From Lonicera japonica (lineage: Eukaryota > Streptophyta > Magnoliopsida > Dipsacales > Caprifoliaceae), in NCBI GenBank assembly GCA_021464415.1, contig CM038463.1:2728001-2792000 (forward strand): 64,000 nt of DNA. The letters run 5' to 3'. The notes beneath the pieces were generated by a model. That model was given only the letters and a program-made list of their open reading frames with translations, did not search any database and was not told the DNA's origin. Positions within the stretch are counted from its first letter, which is position 1; the number at the start of each line of letters is the position of its first letter. Below are positions 22,124 through 35,069 of this stretch, piece after piece. The position numbers and the translations under genes are program-made.

Positions 22124-23533
22124 TGTAGGTCGAAAAATACCCTAGAGGGGGTGAATAGGATTTTTAAAACTAAATCAGATTTTTAAAATCGTTTTAAAAA
22201 TATTTAATGTCTATATCAAGCAATCAAGCAAAACACTTAAGTAATTCCAAGCATTAAGAAAATATAGCAATTTATAATAGAGCTAGAGATAGAAAGATTA
22301 AACCGATAGAAGTCGAAGACTTTTTGTCCATATGGTTCGGCTTGTTAGCCCCTACTTTTGCGCTCGGATAGTTCCCCGAGAATTTTCACTAATATGGATC
22401 TTCTTCCGGGTGAAGATCAAACCTTTACAAGTGTTCACACTTTACAATTGTTGATATCTTATAACACTCAACACAATAACAACCTCTTGCTTATCTAAGA
22501 GATAAACCTCTCTTAATGTTTGAAGAATAAGTTTTTGGTGACTAACACCAAAGTACAATAACACTCAAGTGTATGAAGTTACAAATTAAGCTCACACTAA
22601 AGGTTATCAAGTTTGATCAAGAATAATAGCTCAAGAAATAATGATTTTATCAAGTGAAGATTTCGATATTTTCAAATAAAACTCTCTAATATGATTTTTG
22701 CCAATAGATGATATTCAAAGCTTGTAAGAGAGCTACAAAAGCGTTTTAGAAGCCCTATATATAGTTATGAAAGCAATATGGCCGTTTGGGGTGGTTGAAG
22801 GTGGTTAGCGTACAAAACTAGTCTTGCAAGAAATCTCCAAGGCTATATTTTTCAAGAGTAGTCGACTCCCCTTGTATCCATGTAGTCGAAGTAGTCGACT
22901 CCCATGAGCTTCATGTAGTCAACTACATTGCTCTGCCAGGAGGGGGTTTTTGCAAAAAATCAACTTACGCAATTTGACTCCAAAATTGATTCCAAAGCTT
23001 GGGAAATGTTCCAAATAAGTTTCTAAGACTTTAAATTTTGTTTTTGTATCAAAATTCATTCATATGAATTTATTATGAATTTTTCTAGATGACTAGTTTT
23101 CGGTAAAAGGCTTTTTCAAAGTGAAAACTAGTTACAAGCAATCTTAACATGGTTAAATCATTTTAGGAGTTATATAATTGATCAACGATAACTTTTACAC
23201 AAAATCTAAGCACTCACTCAATTTGCTAATAATTCGAGTCTTCGAAATGCTTGATTTGCTTATACGTTTCTTCACTTGTTTGATGAACTTGATACTCTCT
23301 TGATTGTGGATATTTGTATTTGCACATAAAGGATATTTGAGAGAATTGCTTGTGAGTTGAAGCATAAGTGTTGACCTTGAATGAGAATTGCCGATTTCGG
23401 TTCGATGTAAATATTAGTCGGTAGAGATATTGTTATATGCTAGAGCTAACACCATTTGAACAAACATGTTAAATAACACTTTATTAACTTATTGTTATTA
23501 TCAAAATAAGATTAATGGCCTTTAAGGTCAACA
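22124..23533. mobile_element. Solo LTR (1410 bp)
   Basis: Begins tgtaggtcg, ends ggtcaaca, so has canonical TG...CA ends. It is flanked by a perfect 5-bp duplication, cactc, at 22119-22123 and 23534-23538. The start carries ccctagagggggtgaatagg, a phrase I have seen in repetitive plant DNA. No gag or pol, primer-binding site or second LTR is present, so this is best read as the product of LTR-LTR recombination. Orientation and lineage cannot be told from the LTR alone. Confidence 0.75.
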
Positions 23534-23538
23534 CACTC
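23534..23538. repeat. Target-site duplication of solo LTR, right (cactc)
   Basis: Identical to 22119-22123. Confidence 0.75.
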
Positions 23539-24371
23539 TAACAGACTCTAAAGAGGTATTTGATTGAAACTCTTAAGTTTGAATAATTGGTCCATTTAGG
23601 TTTAAGAAACTTTAATTTTGTTTGGTTAGTTTAAAAATTCAGATTTAAAAACTTATTTCCTTCTTATAAAAATAAGAGCTACCCTTCCTTCTTAAATTTG
23701 AAGTCTGAATTTTTAAAGAGGAGAAATACATGTTTTGCCATTATCCTTTTAAATATAGTCATTCTTAAAAATATAAATGAATAAGGGCAAATTTGTCCAA
23801 ATAACATTTGTTCAATATTCAAATGTGATATGTTAAAACAAACAATACATATTCAAATATAAAATTCATAAACAAGATAAACATATTTTTCAATTTCAGT
23901 TTCTAGACTTCAGAATTACTTTTCAAATTTTAGATTCAAACAACGAAACAAACAAATCCTAATTTACACCCGATCACCTAACACAAAAGAATGACATTTC
24001 AATATCATTATTATTTATTGGTCAAAATAATAGTTACATTCCGATCTTTGTGGTTAAGATAGATAGACGTTAATAGTTGGAGTATACTAAAGTTGAAAAA
24101 TGAGTGATTTTCTCCCACCTTACAATATTTGATAGAAACTGATTGTCACCTCACAGGTGCGCACTTATGATTTTATTTCTTCTCGCGATGGCCATTGGAA
24201 AGAGGATGAGGTTTAGTCTCTGGTATCTCCCTTATAATGTAGTGCTATTCTAAAAATTCTTGTATTAGTTTTGAACGTACTCGCTAGATTTTCTAGTGTG
24301 GCACTAGGCAAAAAAAATGGGACGTATGTATTATGTGCGTTCTGCGTGTGCAATAGCTTTCTGTTTGCTAG
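23539..24371. other. Intergenic DNA, possible old MITE
   Basis: No gene. The stretch 23553-23961 starts ggtatttgattg and ends caaacaaatcc. These are loosely inverted, and the stretch may be a diverged MITE. The evidence is weak. Confidence 0.3.
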
Positions 24372-25238
24372 GTGTTGGGAATTCAAATACCTCGCCTTCC
24401 TCGTTTAATCCTCCCACCTCTCTTTAGAGGAAAATTTGGAGTTTTTAAACTTCTCCAAAAATCAAAATTTTCATTTGGAGGATTCTCCACAATGCTATGG
24501 CCACAAAAGAAAACATATATGTTAGAAAATGTTCTCCCTTTCCTTTATGTTCAATATGCACCATAGAAGTGGAATATATTGAACATGTTTGCTTTAAGTG
24601 TGATCGCATAATTTTGATTTGGGAACATTGGTTAATTTTGATAGACTCTTGCACTTGATACTCTCTCTGCTTGAAGGTGGTTGAAGGGCATTTTTGAGCT
24701 CTTTAAGTCTGAACGTGATTTGTTGGGTTTGCTCGAGCAATGTGTACTTTTTTTGTGTTGGTTCATCTAGTTGGAGAGGAACAGCTACATTTTTAATTAC
24801 TAGTCTTTGCCGTCAGCCAAGTGGTTGAATGAGACTTGAATGTTGCTTCAGAATTCGTTAATGCTATGCCTCCCTACTATTATTCAGTTTAATGTTGTTT
24901 GAGACATGTCTTTCCTTCAGCTTTGAGTGACTATATATCCTCCGAGATATATTTCCCCTTCTGCTAGATCCCTTAAATTTAATTGTGACGTCGTTGCTAT
25001 TGGATGTGTTCTTTGGAATGAAGCAGGTTCAATGATGGAAATGTTTGGTAAAAAACTACAAGCCTCGTCCGTCTTTGTGCTAGAGTTTAGTGCTATTTGT
25101 GAAGCATGCTTTTTTTTGCGAACGCTGGTATCGACAATATGACCATTGAAAGAGATAACGCGTCGATTCTGAAGCGGTGCAGTTTTGATTCTTTGTCCCC
25201 TTTTTGGGACTATTCGGTTTCCGGACAATTAAAATATA
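24372..25238 (+). pseudogene. LINE remnant, upstream part: zinc-finger and RNase H domains
   Basis: Around 24520-24620 a frame reads KCSPFPLCSIC followed by VEYIEHVCFKC. This is the C-x2-C...H...C pattern of the zf-RVT domain that follows the reverse transcriptase in plant L1-type LINEs. From about 24970 the RNase H domain is readable: LKFNCD, IGCVLWNEAGSMMEMFGKKL, LEFSAICEA, and then TIERDNASILK in another frame. Frameshifts and stops are frequent. The reverse transcriptase itself is missing, so this is a 5'-truncated copy. It is interrupted by the MULE, and its end continues at 36115. Confidence 0.75.
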
Positions 25239-25954
25239 GGGCTTATTCAAGAAAAAATTTCACACTAAAGGAATACAACTTTTGTAAATAAAGGGCCTAT
25301 TTTCCATTTTATTGATGAGATGACATGTGTCTCTTTTTTCCATTGCAAAATGACATCTCAACCCTTAAAATAAACAAAAAAATACCAATATGCATCAATA
25401 CCAAAAGACATTACTGCCCCTTTCATTCCGCATTGCTGCTCTTCGAAACCACAGAACATCAATCAACACCAGCGAAAAACAGAGAAGATAGAAGGGATAG
25501 GAGAACAGAGAAGCCTAGTTGCCATAATATTTAAACCGCCGGCCTCCTTTTTAACCCTCAATGACAATTATACCATAGCATGTGAGTATTACGTTTCTCT
25601 CTATCGCTCTTCTTCGTTTTTTAGGGTTTATAATATGTGTGTTTATGTGCTTTTGATGAAAATTAGGGTTTATAGTAAGCGATTCCGCAATATTTGCATA
25701 TTTTTCGACTATTTATGACAGCTAGGGTTTCTAGTCACCAATTGAAAAACTCATTTCTTAATTTTGCAAAGTTCACATTGCAACTCCTATGGTTCTATAT
25801 ATTTCAGGATGTATCAATGATTTTCATAGATTTTTCTGATGTTTTCTAACCTATTTGTATTGCAAACTCAATTTGGCATATCAATGATTTGTTATGTTAT
25901 TGATTTGTATATAATGATTTAGTGCAAACTCAATATTGCAATAGCTTTTTTACT
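25239..25954. other. Left end of the MULE, non-coding
   Basis: Terminal region with gggcctattttcc at about 25289, a stretch with attactgcccc, then several tagggttt boxes (25622-25730) like those near plant promoters. This is the likely 5' region of the ULP-like gene. Confidence 0.45.
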
Positions 25955-26700
25955 ACAATGTGAACTTTACAGTCCATATTTTACATCAACATGAAGTTTG
26001 CAGTACAAATTTTCCTACAATGTAAACTTTGCAGTCCACATTTCACTGCAAAGTTCATATTGCAGTCCATATTTCACTGCAATATGAACTTTGCAATCCA
26101 TAATTTTGGTGCAGAGTTCATATTGTAGTCCATATTTCACTGCAGTGTGAACTTTGCAGTACATATTTTACTCCAACATGAAGTTTGCAGTGCAAAATTC
26201 ACTGCAATGTGAACTTTGCAGTCCACATTTCACTGTAATATGAACTTTGCAGTCCACAATTTTGGTACAAAGTTCATATTGCAGTGAAATGTGGACTGCA
26301 ATATGAACTTTGCAGTGAAATGTGGACTGCAAAGTTCATATTGCAATGCAAATTTCAATGCAATGTGAACTTTGCAGTCCACATTTCACTGCAAAGTTCA
26401 TATTGCAGTCCATATTTCACTACAATATGAACTTTTTAGTCCATAATTTTGGTGCAAAGTTCATATTGCAGTCCATGTTTCACTGCAATGTGAACTTTAC
26501 AGTCCACATTTCATTACAAAGTTTATATTTCAATTCGTATTTCACTGCAATATAAACTTTGCAACCCAAAATTTTGGTGCAAAGTTCATATTATAGTCCA
26601 TATTTCACTGCAAATTTTTGTCGATTGTTTATCTGTTTCACTGCAGTATGAACTTTGCAATCCATATTTTACTGCAATATAAACTTTGCAATCCATATTT
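25955..26700. repeat. Palindromic-core array 1
   Basis: About 24 copies of a unit of roughly 31 bp. The core tgcaatatgaactttgca (18 bp) occurs both as written and as its exact reverse complement tgcaaagttcatattgca. Spacers between cores are gtccatatttcac or gtccataattttggt and mostly keep one orientation. A short stretch at 26291-26336 has the spacer reversed (gtgaaatgtggac). Lies upstream of the first ULP-like exon. Confidence 0.9.
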
Positions 26701-27785
26701 TTTACATATGCATTCAATGTTTTGTGACAGCTTTGCTTTTAAATCTTTTAGGGAAGGATAAAGCTGCAATTAAAAACAAATGGGAAATAAAAGCCACGAA
26801 GAATCAAAGGCACAAAAGAAAGGTCTTAAGAAAAAAACTAAAACCCTTATAATCACCAGCCAACGGTATTTCGATGCAATTTGCAACCGGTAGTTAAACT
26901 GATTGATGAACAAATAGATTTTATACCCCAAACACCCTTCAAAGCAATCACGAAAACACCATTTGGGGTTTTCTTCAAGGCTATCTACGACAAGAAAGTA
27001 AATATCAAAACTATAGATAGAATCTCAAAGTCAATCATGCAAATTATGAAGTTATACTCTTTGAAGCAAGACAGATTCGTTGTGGGAGGCAAGCTATTAC
27101 AATTGACCGCCAATGATGTTGCACTCACTTTTGGACTACCAAAAGTAGGAAATGAAGTAGTCCTCTTTCCAAAGACAATGGTGAAAGCAACATAATCGAG
27201 ATTTGTCGAGAGACACTTCAAAGATCTGAAGATTTTAAAGAAAGATGCAATTCTCTCGGCATTGATTAAGACGTTGAAGGAAGAAGGCAAAGAAAACGCC
27301 GAAGACTTTGCCAAGTTGATGATACTGTACATGGTTGTCATTCTTTTCCTTGCCAGTTCATAAGGTGCAGTTGGATAGTTGTTTATTTCGCACATCGAGA
27401 ATTTTAAGAACATAAGCAAGATAGCATGGACTATAGTTCTCTGTAATCACTTAATGCAAAATATTAAAAAAATTTACAACGAGTCTTTCAAGACACTTGG
27501 ATGTGTCCTTCAACTTTTTGTAAATATTTCACTACTTTAATCTAAAAATTAGCTACGATAACATAGTACATTCATTTGACATTTATTTTTCATGAAATTG
27601 CAGTATTGGTTCTGTGAGCATTACAAAATCATTGAAACAATTAAAAGTTATAAGGATGAAACACCAATGTTTGTTCGTTGGAATCCGTTTTAAGTTAGAG
27701 AAGCTATATCTAATCTTTCATCGAACAAATTAGACCCCGAAAAGGTAGTTACACAAAATCTCTTGCTAATTATAATTATATTTAT

Positions 27786-28215
27786 TGGACTGCAAAGTTC
27801 ATATTACAGTCCATATTTCACTGCAATATGAACGTTGTAGTCCATATTTTTGGTACATAGTTTCTCCGTTTCACTGCAATATGAAATTTGCAGTCAATAT
27901 TTTCACTGCAATATAAACTTTCTAGTCAATATCTTCACTGCAATATGAACTTTGCAGTCAATATTTTCATTGCATAGTTTCTTTGTTTCACTACAATATG
28001 AACTTTGCAGTCCATATTTCACTGCAAAATTCATATTGCATTCCATATTTTTATTGCAAAGTTTATCTGTTTCACTGTAATATGAACTTTGCAGTCTATA
28101 ATTTTGGTGCAAAGTTCATATTGCAATCCATATTTCACCGCAGTATGAACTTTACAGTCAATATTTTTTTGTGCAAAGTTCATATTGCAGTCCATATTTT
28201 TTGTACAAACTTGTT
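27786..28215. repeat. Palindromic-core array 2
   Basis: About 13 units of the same family as array 1, in an intron-like position between two coding blocks of the ULP-like gene. Spacers here include gtcaatattttcac and a tttctctgtttcac variant. Confidence 0.9.
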
Positions 28216-29159
28216 TTAGCACACAACTATTTCAGATTATTAATAATTGCAACTTTTTTTAATACATTTTCACTCTCTTTCCTTTTTTAATACATCTAGG
28301 TAGTGGAAATTCTGGATGATATATCCGAAACAAAACAAAAGCTTCTGAGTGAAAAAATTAAAGAACATAAACTTCTTCTAACTAAAGAAGTTAAGGAACA
28401 GAAAACTAAAGAAATGAATCTTCCAACTGAACAGTTTCACAAAATAAAGAATAATGAAAGCAAAATAGTTGAAACTTTGAAAAAAGAGAATGAAAGATTG
28501 AGACAAGAAAATAAGGATCTTCTTGAAAGAGTCATTCAGTTAGAGACACTGATGCAAGTTAAGAGTGACGGGTTCTTGAAGCATAAGACAAATAAGGAAT
28601 TGCAGTTGATTAATAGCAATGTGGTTGAAATCCCTCTAATCATGGATGACAAAACTGACTACATTAACTTTGAATGTCTAATTGCTACTGAAGAACTTTT
28701 AACCACAGAAACTCAACTAGATATTCTTCAAGGAAAGAACGAAAAGCCAAAAGTCAAATCATTTATCCTAAGGTTAAAGAAGAAAGCAAGAATATCGAAA
28801 TATTACAATGTTTTTATTTACTATGATAAGAAAGAGATCCAAGGGAGGATGAAAAGAAAGATCCTTCTAATAAGGATGAACAAAAGAAAGCTGAAAAATC
28901 AAAGTTTAACTTGATAAACAGGGAAAAAATGGATGAAATAAAATCTGATATTCCTCATGTTACTAATAAAGACTCAATTGATGTGGATGAGTATGAAACT
29001 CATGATGGATCACCAACGAACACCGAGTTCTCCAATATGAAGAAAAAGAGTAAATTGTATAAGTATTTGGACAAAGATCAGCAAGATTTGCTTGATACAT
29101 TTTTCAAGCATGGAGATAGAATGTAAACTCTTTAATCATTTGTTATGTCTATATTTATG

Positions 29160-30118
29160 ATCACTGCAAACTTGTCTTTGCAACAAATCATTAATGAATA
29201 TATACACTGCAAAGATAAGAAAGTTCATATTGTAGCCCATAATTTTGGTGCAAAAGTTCATATTACAGTCCATATTTTTACTGCAAACTTTTATCATTTC
29301 ACTATAATATGAACTTTACTGTACATTATTTTGGTGCAAAGTTCATACTGAACTCCATATTTTTGGTGTAATATGAACTTTGCAGTACACATTTCACTGC
29401 AACGTGAACTTTGCAGCCCACATTTATTGTTCATAGTTCATACTGCAATCCATATTTTCACTACAATGTGAACTTTGCAGTCTACATTTCACTGTAAAGT
29501 TCATATTGCAATCCATATTTTACTACAATATGAACTTTGCATTCCATATTCCAGTGCAAAGTTCATATTGTAGTACATATTTTTTGTGCAAAACTTCATA
29601 TTCCGGTCCATATTTTTTGGTGCAAACTTCATATTGCAGTCTATATTTCATTGCAAACTTCATATTGCAATCCATATTTATTTGCACAGTTTCTCTGTTT
29701 CACTGCAATATGAACTTTGCAATCCATATTTCATTGCAAAGTTCATATTGCAGTAAAATATGGAGTGCAATATGAACTTTGTGATCCACATTTCACTCAA
29801 ACATGAAGTTTGCAGTTCAAATTTCACTACAATATGAACTTTGCAGTCCACATTTATTATTCATAGTTCATATTGCAATCCATATTTTATTGCAATATGA
29901 ACTTTGCAGACCATATTTTATGGGGCAAACTTCATATTGCAATCCATATTTATTTGCACAGTTTCTCTGTTTTACTACAATGTGAACTTTGTAGTCAACA
30001 TTTCACTGCAAAGTTCATTTTGCAGTCCATATTTTACTGCAATATGAACTTTGCAATTATATTTCACTGTAAAGTTCATATTGCAATATATATTTTTGGT
30101 GCAAACTTCATATTTTGC
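29160..30118. repeat. Palindromic-core array 3
   Basis: Nearly 1 kb of the same unit, between the coiled-coil block and the protease block. It includes a core variant, aacatgaagtttgca, whose partner copies read tgcaaacttcat. The variant thus also occurs in both orientations. Confidence 0.9.
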
Positions 30119-31307
30119 ACAATAAATGCTCACCATAAAGTTAGCTATATTTCTCATGTTATAATATCATATAGGACTGTTGCTTGGGAAAAGAGTGAAA
30201 GCTATCTCCACATAACAGGGAATCTGTTAGAGGACCTGATGTGCAATGGTTTTGTGGACACACAGGTAATACAGAAAAAGAAAATTAAAGGTTTCCTTAT
30301 ATAATTATTTGCACCTTTTGAATAATAACACATGCTGCATGAACACAAATCATAGATTGATACACAATGCATTTGAAGAGGAGATTCTTTCCAAATGAAT
30401 CAACAAGCATTATATTCTCCCCTATGGCTTGGGTAATCACCTACTTTAAATAATGAACTTTTTCAATCTTTTAATAATGATATTAGTTTGCTAAATAAAA
30501 ACTTTTTGTTAATATAGACTTTTGTTAGAGACCGAAATAAGAAAAATGCCATGAAGTTCTTGAACAACATAATAAATGAAGTGGATGCTAGTACAACTTT
30601 GTTATTTTTCCCCATGAACTCCGGAAAAGACAAAAAAGACAAGCAAGAATTCCACTGGACTTTACTTGTCTTGAATCTTGAAACAAGAATATGGTTCCAC
30701 TACAATACAACGCCTCCAAGAGGCAAAAAGAAAAATATATTCCTAGAAGATGCCAAATAGATGGTAAGAGTACAAATTTAACAATTTTTAATCTTTTTAA
30801 GGGATTATTAAATCATGTTCCTGAATTATTATTATTCTTTAAAATTTTATCTAGAAGCAAGCCATGGCAGAGCTTCTCAACTTGCGCCTGCTTTACCTTG
30901 GGCAGACGGTATTGGAGGATCACACTAAAATCATTTCAAATGAATGCCCGTGACAAGGAGTTTCGTAAGTTAAATACACAAAATTTTGTAATATATATAT
31001 ATGAAAGTTATTTATTTCAAAATTTGTCAAATTTACAAATACTTACACTAAACTTTTTTGATATTCTAGTGTTGATTGTGCATTCTACATATGTGAGTTT
31101 ATAAAAAGGCTTGTCCAGGAACAAGATATTCCAAAAAATTTCGAGAAAAAAGATTTGATGTCCAAAAAACGCGCAAACATCGTTTGGTTAATATTGACTG
31201 ATGAACCATATTCCTGGTCGCTCAAGGTCCATCTTGAAACAATGGCAATATTAGAGTTTTTGAAGCAAAACAATGATATGTTCGAAAAGGAGGATGAACA
31301 ACAATAG

Positions 31308-31654
31308 AAACATTATATTTTTTGTTTATAAAACTTTAGACATTTGTTACATATTAGTCTAATACCTCAATGTTTACTTTTGCACAAATGAAATTGTAAA
31401 TAATAAGCAGCCATGGTGAAATTGTAAATAATAAGCAACCATGGTGAAATTGTAAGTAATATGTAGTCATGGCCAAAAATACTTTGTTACAGTTATTAAA
31501 TGAATAATAATATCGCATTTTATTCAATCCTCTTTTTTTATGTTCATGTGTGTTGCCATTTACCTTTTGTATTTGAAATTCTTTTGTGCAAATTCAAATT
31601 TGCATTACTATGGAAAACACAGATTATGCAAAAAGAAAGTTTGCACTATTCTTT
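31308..31654. other. Spacer after the ULP-like gene
   Basis: Non-coding. A short direct repeat, aaattgtaaataataagca(g/a)ccatggtg, is present two to three times between 31388 and 31470. Confidence 0.5.
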
Positions 31655-32590
31655 TTTTGGTGCAAAGTTCATATTGCGGTCCATATTTTCACTGCAATAT
31701 GAACTTTACAGTTCATATTTTTGGTGCAAAGTTCATATTTTACTGCAATATGAACTTTGCAGTCCATATTTTGGTGCAAAATTCATGTTTTACTACAATA
31801 TGAGCTTTATAGTCCATATTTCACTACAAAATTCATATTGTAGTCCATATTTTTTGTGCAAGCTCTTCCTGTTTTGGTACAAAGCCCATATTACAGTCCA
31901 TTTTTCACTGCAAACTTTATATTGCAGTCCACATTTCACTGTAAATTTCATATTGCAGTTTAAATTTCATTACAAAGTTCATATTGCAGTCTATATTTCA
32001 CTGCAAAGTTTTTCTGTTTTACTGCAATATGAACCTTACAGTCCATATTTCACTGTAAAGTTCATATTGCAGTCTATATTTTTTTTGTTTTATTGTAATA
32101 TAAACTTTGCAGTCCATATTTCACTGCAAAGTTCATATTGCAGTCTAAATTTTACTACAAAGTTCATATTGCAATCCATATTTTTGGTGTAAACTCTTCT
32201 TGTTTTGGTAGAAAGTTTATATTGCAGTTCATATTTCACTGTAAACTTCATATTGCAGTTCACATTTCACGGCAAAGTTCATATTGCAGTCTAAATTTTA
32301 CTACAAGGTTTATATTGCAGTCTATCTTTCACTGTAAAGGTTTTCTGTTTTACTGCAATATGAACTTTGCAGTCCACATGTCACTGCAAAGTTCATATTG
32401 CAATCCACATTTCATTGTAAACTTTTTCTGTTTTACTGCAATATGAACTTTGCAGTCTATAATTTTGCTGCAAAGTTCATATTGCAATCCATATTTCACT
32501 GCAAAATTCATATTGCAGTCCATATTTATGTGAAAAGTTCATATTGCAGTACATATTTTTGGTACAAAGTAAACATTGCAGTTCATTTTA
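31655..32590. repeat. Palindromic-core array 4, between the convergent genes
   Basis: About 30 units of the 31-bp family lie between the 3' ends of the ULP-like and transposase genes. A 230-residue open frame (31500-32192) runs through it only because the repeat lacks stops in that register. Its protein is a repeat of FILQS/YCSPYF phrases and is not a real product. Confidence 0.9.
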
Positions 32591-32793
32591 TCTACATTTA
32601 AGATATCCAGATAAGAACAGTTAAATCTTACCATTCATTTGATCTATGTTTAAGAAACAAATATAACCAGTCATCAAAAGTTTAAAAAAAATCCAAATAA
32701 AAACCAAATAATTTTTTCATGGTCTTTAAATTAACATAAAGAAAGATCACAAGTAAAGTGTACTTAACAACTAGTACACATGATATATTAAAA

Positions 32794-34990
32794 CTAATTG
32801 ATACTTTCCGAACAAGCCTTTTTATTGTGAAACCCAAGATGTTGACAACTTCCGCACTTATGCATCTTCTTCACTTTTGAGCCAGTATTTGAAATTCGGT
32901 TCCTCTTTGGATGTCCTATGGTTCTCTTCACTTCTGGAGGCAAAATATGCAATTCATTTGTCACGTCTCTCGGCCTATCAGCATTAGGGGTAGGAAATAT
33001 CGCATGGGAGTACGATCTTTGATAATTCACGCTAAAAAAACAAGGATCACAAAAATCATAAACACATTTTTCATCGGTCAGAATTAACAACACCGCATGA
33101 TTATAAGGAAAGCCTTAAATCTTCCAAGCATTGCAACTACAATGCCGGTAGTAAAGGTCCACCTTATGACTTTTTTCTTCTTGAACCTCGAAAACAAAAT
33201 CATTTGACTTCGTAACTTTCCACGTCTTGCTCGCATTAATCTTCTTAGACAAAATATTTTTCATGTCGGGGCATAACATTGTGTTCCAATTTTTTGAACT
33301 CTCACGTCGGTTGGACATCATGGTCATCAACTTCAAACGAATTTTGTCCAGCATCGAGGTGATGGGTATACTGCGTTCTTTCACAATCCAGCCATTAAAG
33401 CTTTTTGTAATATTTGAACACATCATTCCATACCTTTGTCCGGAAAAATAGGCATTTAACCAATGATCTATCGACGCTTTTTGTAGAAAATAATTTATTT
33501 CATTTCTAGTAGCACTTTTCAAATCACTAAACGCAGTTTGAAACTCAAGATGTGTAGAGGCATATGCACTATCCACAAACAACTGCAAGAGAACGATTTC
33601 TTCTTACTTTTGGCCGAGAAACAAGTACTCAAGTTGTTCTTCAAATGCCACATACAATATCTATGATAAGAGTTTGGAAAAACTTTAGGTATCGACATCA
33701 CCAAACCCCAATGCCTGTCCGATATAAATGTGAAACTCTGTCACTAGCTAAAATAACCTTCAAATGGTTCAAAAACCAATACCAATTTTGCATAGTCTCT
33801 TAATCAACAACAGCCATCTCAAAAGGGAATATTTCTACAACAATATCAAACAAAAAAGAAGATAATTATTAATTCACAATTAACGCTTTTACATACTAAT
33901 AATAACAAGGAATAATGAAATCATACTTGAACCGAATGATAAAAAAGATAAGTGTTTATTGCTATTCATTCCTGTAGCTGCTAGCATGCATCCCTTGAAC
34001 TTTCCTTTTAATAATGTCCCATCTAAACTTAATAGAGGACGACAAAACTTAAAGCCAAAAATTTGAGCCTCAAATGAGACAAATAATCTCTGAAACTTAT
34101 TGGTCTCTTCATTGACTTCAAGTATGGTGTAGTTACCGGGATTTGTCTTATTTAAGGCCTCCAAATACCAAACAAGGTTGTTGTATGATAATGACCCATC
34201 GCCGTGTATTTCCTTCACAGCTAACTCTCTACTTGCATAAGTGTAATAATAACTCGAACAAACTCTGTAGTCCCTTCGAAAATCATCAATAATTTCGGAA
34301 GGCTTCACAAGGGGCCTATCTCTAACCAAGTCCATAATAGCATTTTTCACAAACTTACTACTTATAGGCGGCTTTTTCAAATCCTTATAATCGATACCGC
34401 AAGTATGCTAATTAACCATCCTTTTAATAACAAAGAAGTTCAGTAGATTGAATTTCTATGAATCATGAATCCTCCATTGACATCCCCTTTCATTATCCTT
34501 ACTACAAACAACCGTTATTCTTGTAGCATCGTTCATTTTAAACTTGTAATCAAAACCTCTCTCAATTGAAAACTGTCTTAGCTTTAAACAAAAGTCTTCT
34601 GCACCACGTTCAAATCTCTATCCAACACCGGTTATTACATTTGCCCAAATAATTAATTTTAGAGGTTTACGGACCTCCGAGGTGTCTGAACGAGTTACCG
34701 AACCACTTGATGCACTATAAGTATCATTAGCGACAGCATTGGAATTAGAGCACTCTATCAATCTCACAAAGACATTGATAGTATTTTCCCCTTAATAACA
34801 GTAGAACATATCATACATTTAATCTCTTCGTCAGTGTTTACAACGATCTCTTTCTCATCACGGATAACATACATTTCAAACAAGCAATGATTAATCTCAT
34901 ACCATCTTTCACATATACATTCCTTGAGCTTAGAGCCCTATACGAACATCAAAATAACCACCACTAAAAGAAATCATTGCAATGACCCCA
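32794..34990 (-). pseudogene. MULE (MuDR-type) transposase (broken)
   Basis: Read on the minus strand. 34990-34400: N-terminal region with the MuDR DNA-binding block (WRIHDS, then HTCG). 34380-33889: long open part with LLSLDGTLLKGKFKG (first catalytic Asp) and LAATGMNSNKH. 33840-33590: FEMAVVD, NWYWFL and FPNSYHRYCMWHLKNNL. 33588-33115: ending in CSCNAWKI, part of a SWIM zinc finger completed by PYNHAVLL. 33093-32794: zinc knuckle KCGSCQHLGFHNKKAC. This is the full domain order of a MULE transposase. Stops and frameshifts (for example near 34400, 33890, 33810 and 33115) inactivate it. It normally binds the terminal repeats and moves the element. Confidence 0.8.
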
Positions 34991-35069
34991 CTTGAAATGT
35001 CCCTATAAAATACGAAGAAAATAAGAACCGATAAACATCGCAGCAAAATCTATTTTGCAAAATACCTAC

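Larger units (their letters stand above)
26749..31307 (+). pseudogene. ULP1-type (C48) cysteine protease gene of the MULE (broken)
   Basis: Exon-like blocks are separated by intron-like DNA that includes repeat arrays. 26749-27540: N-terminal domain (LTANDVALTFGLPKVG) as in MULE-borne ULP proteins, with stops at 27193-27195 and near 27361. 27601-27745: continuation (YWFCEHYKIIETIK). 28299-29126: Lys/Glu-rich, coiled-coil-like, stop at 28912-28914. 30170-30440: linker. 30530-30760: catalytic domain with FHWTLLVLNLETRIW (His). 30855-31307: VDCAFYICEFIKR with the catalytic Cys, then a tail ending at TAG 31307. ULP1 enzymes cut SUMO from proteins. The usual Asp after His is not obvious (LNLETR), and stops break the frame. 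Exon limits are approximate. Confidence 0.65.

Noticed and set aside
22120..23549. ACTCT as the target duplication of the 22-23 kb element
   Set aside because: Ends would be GT...AG-like; shifting to CACTC gives proper TG...CA LTR ends and an equally perfect duplication.
31500..32192. 230-residue open frame
   Set aside because: It runs through the 31-bp repeat array; the protein is a repeated phrase and exists because the unit lacks stops in that register.
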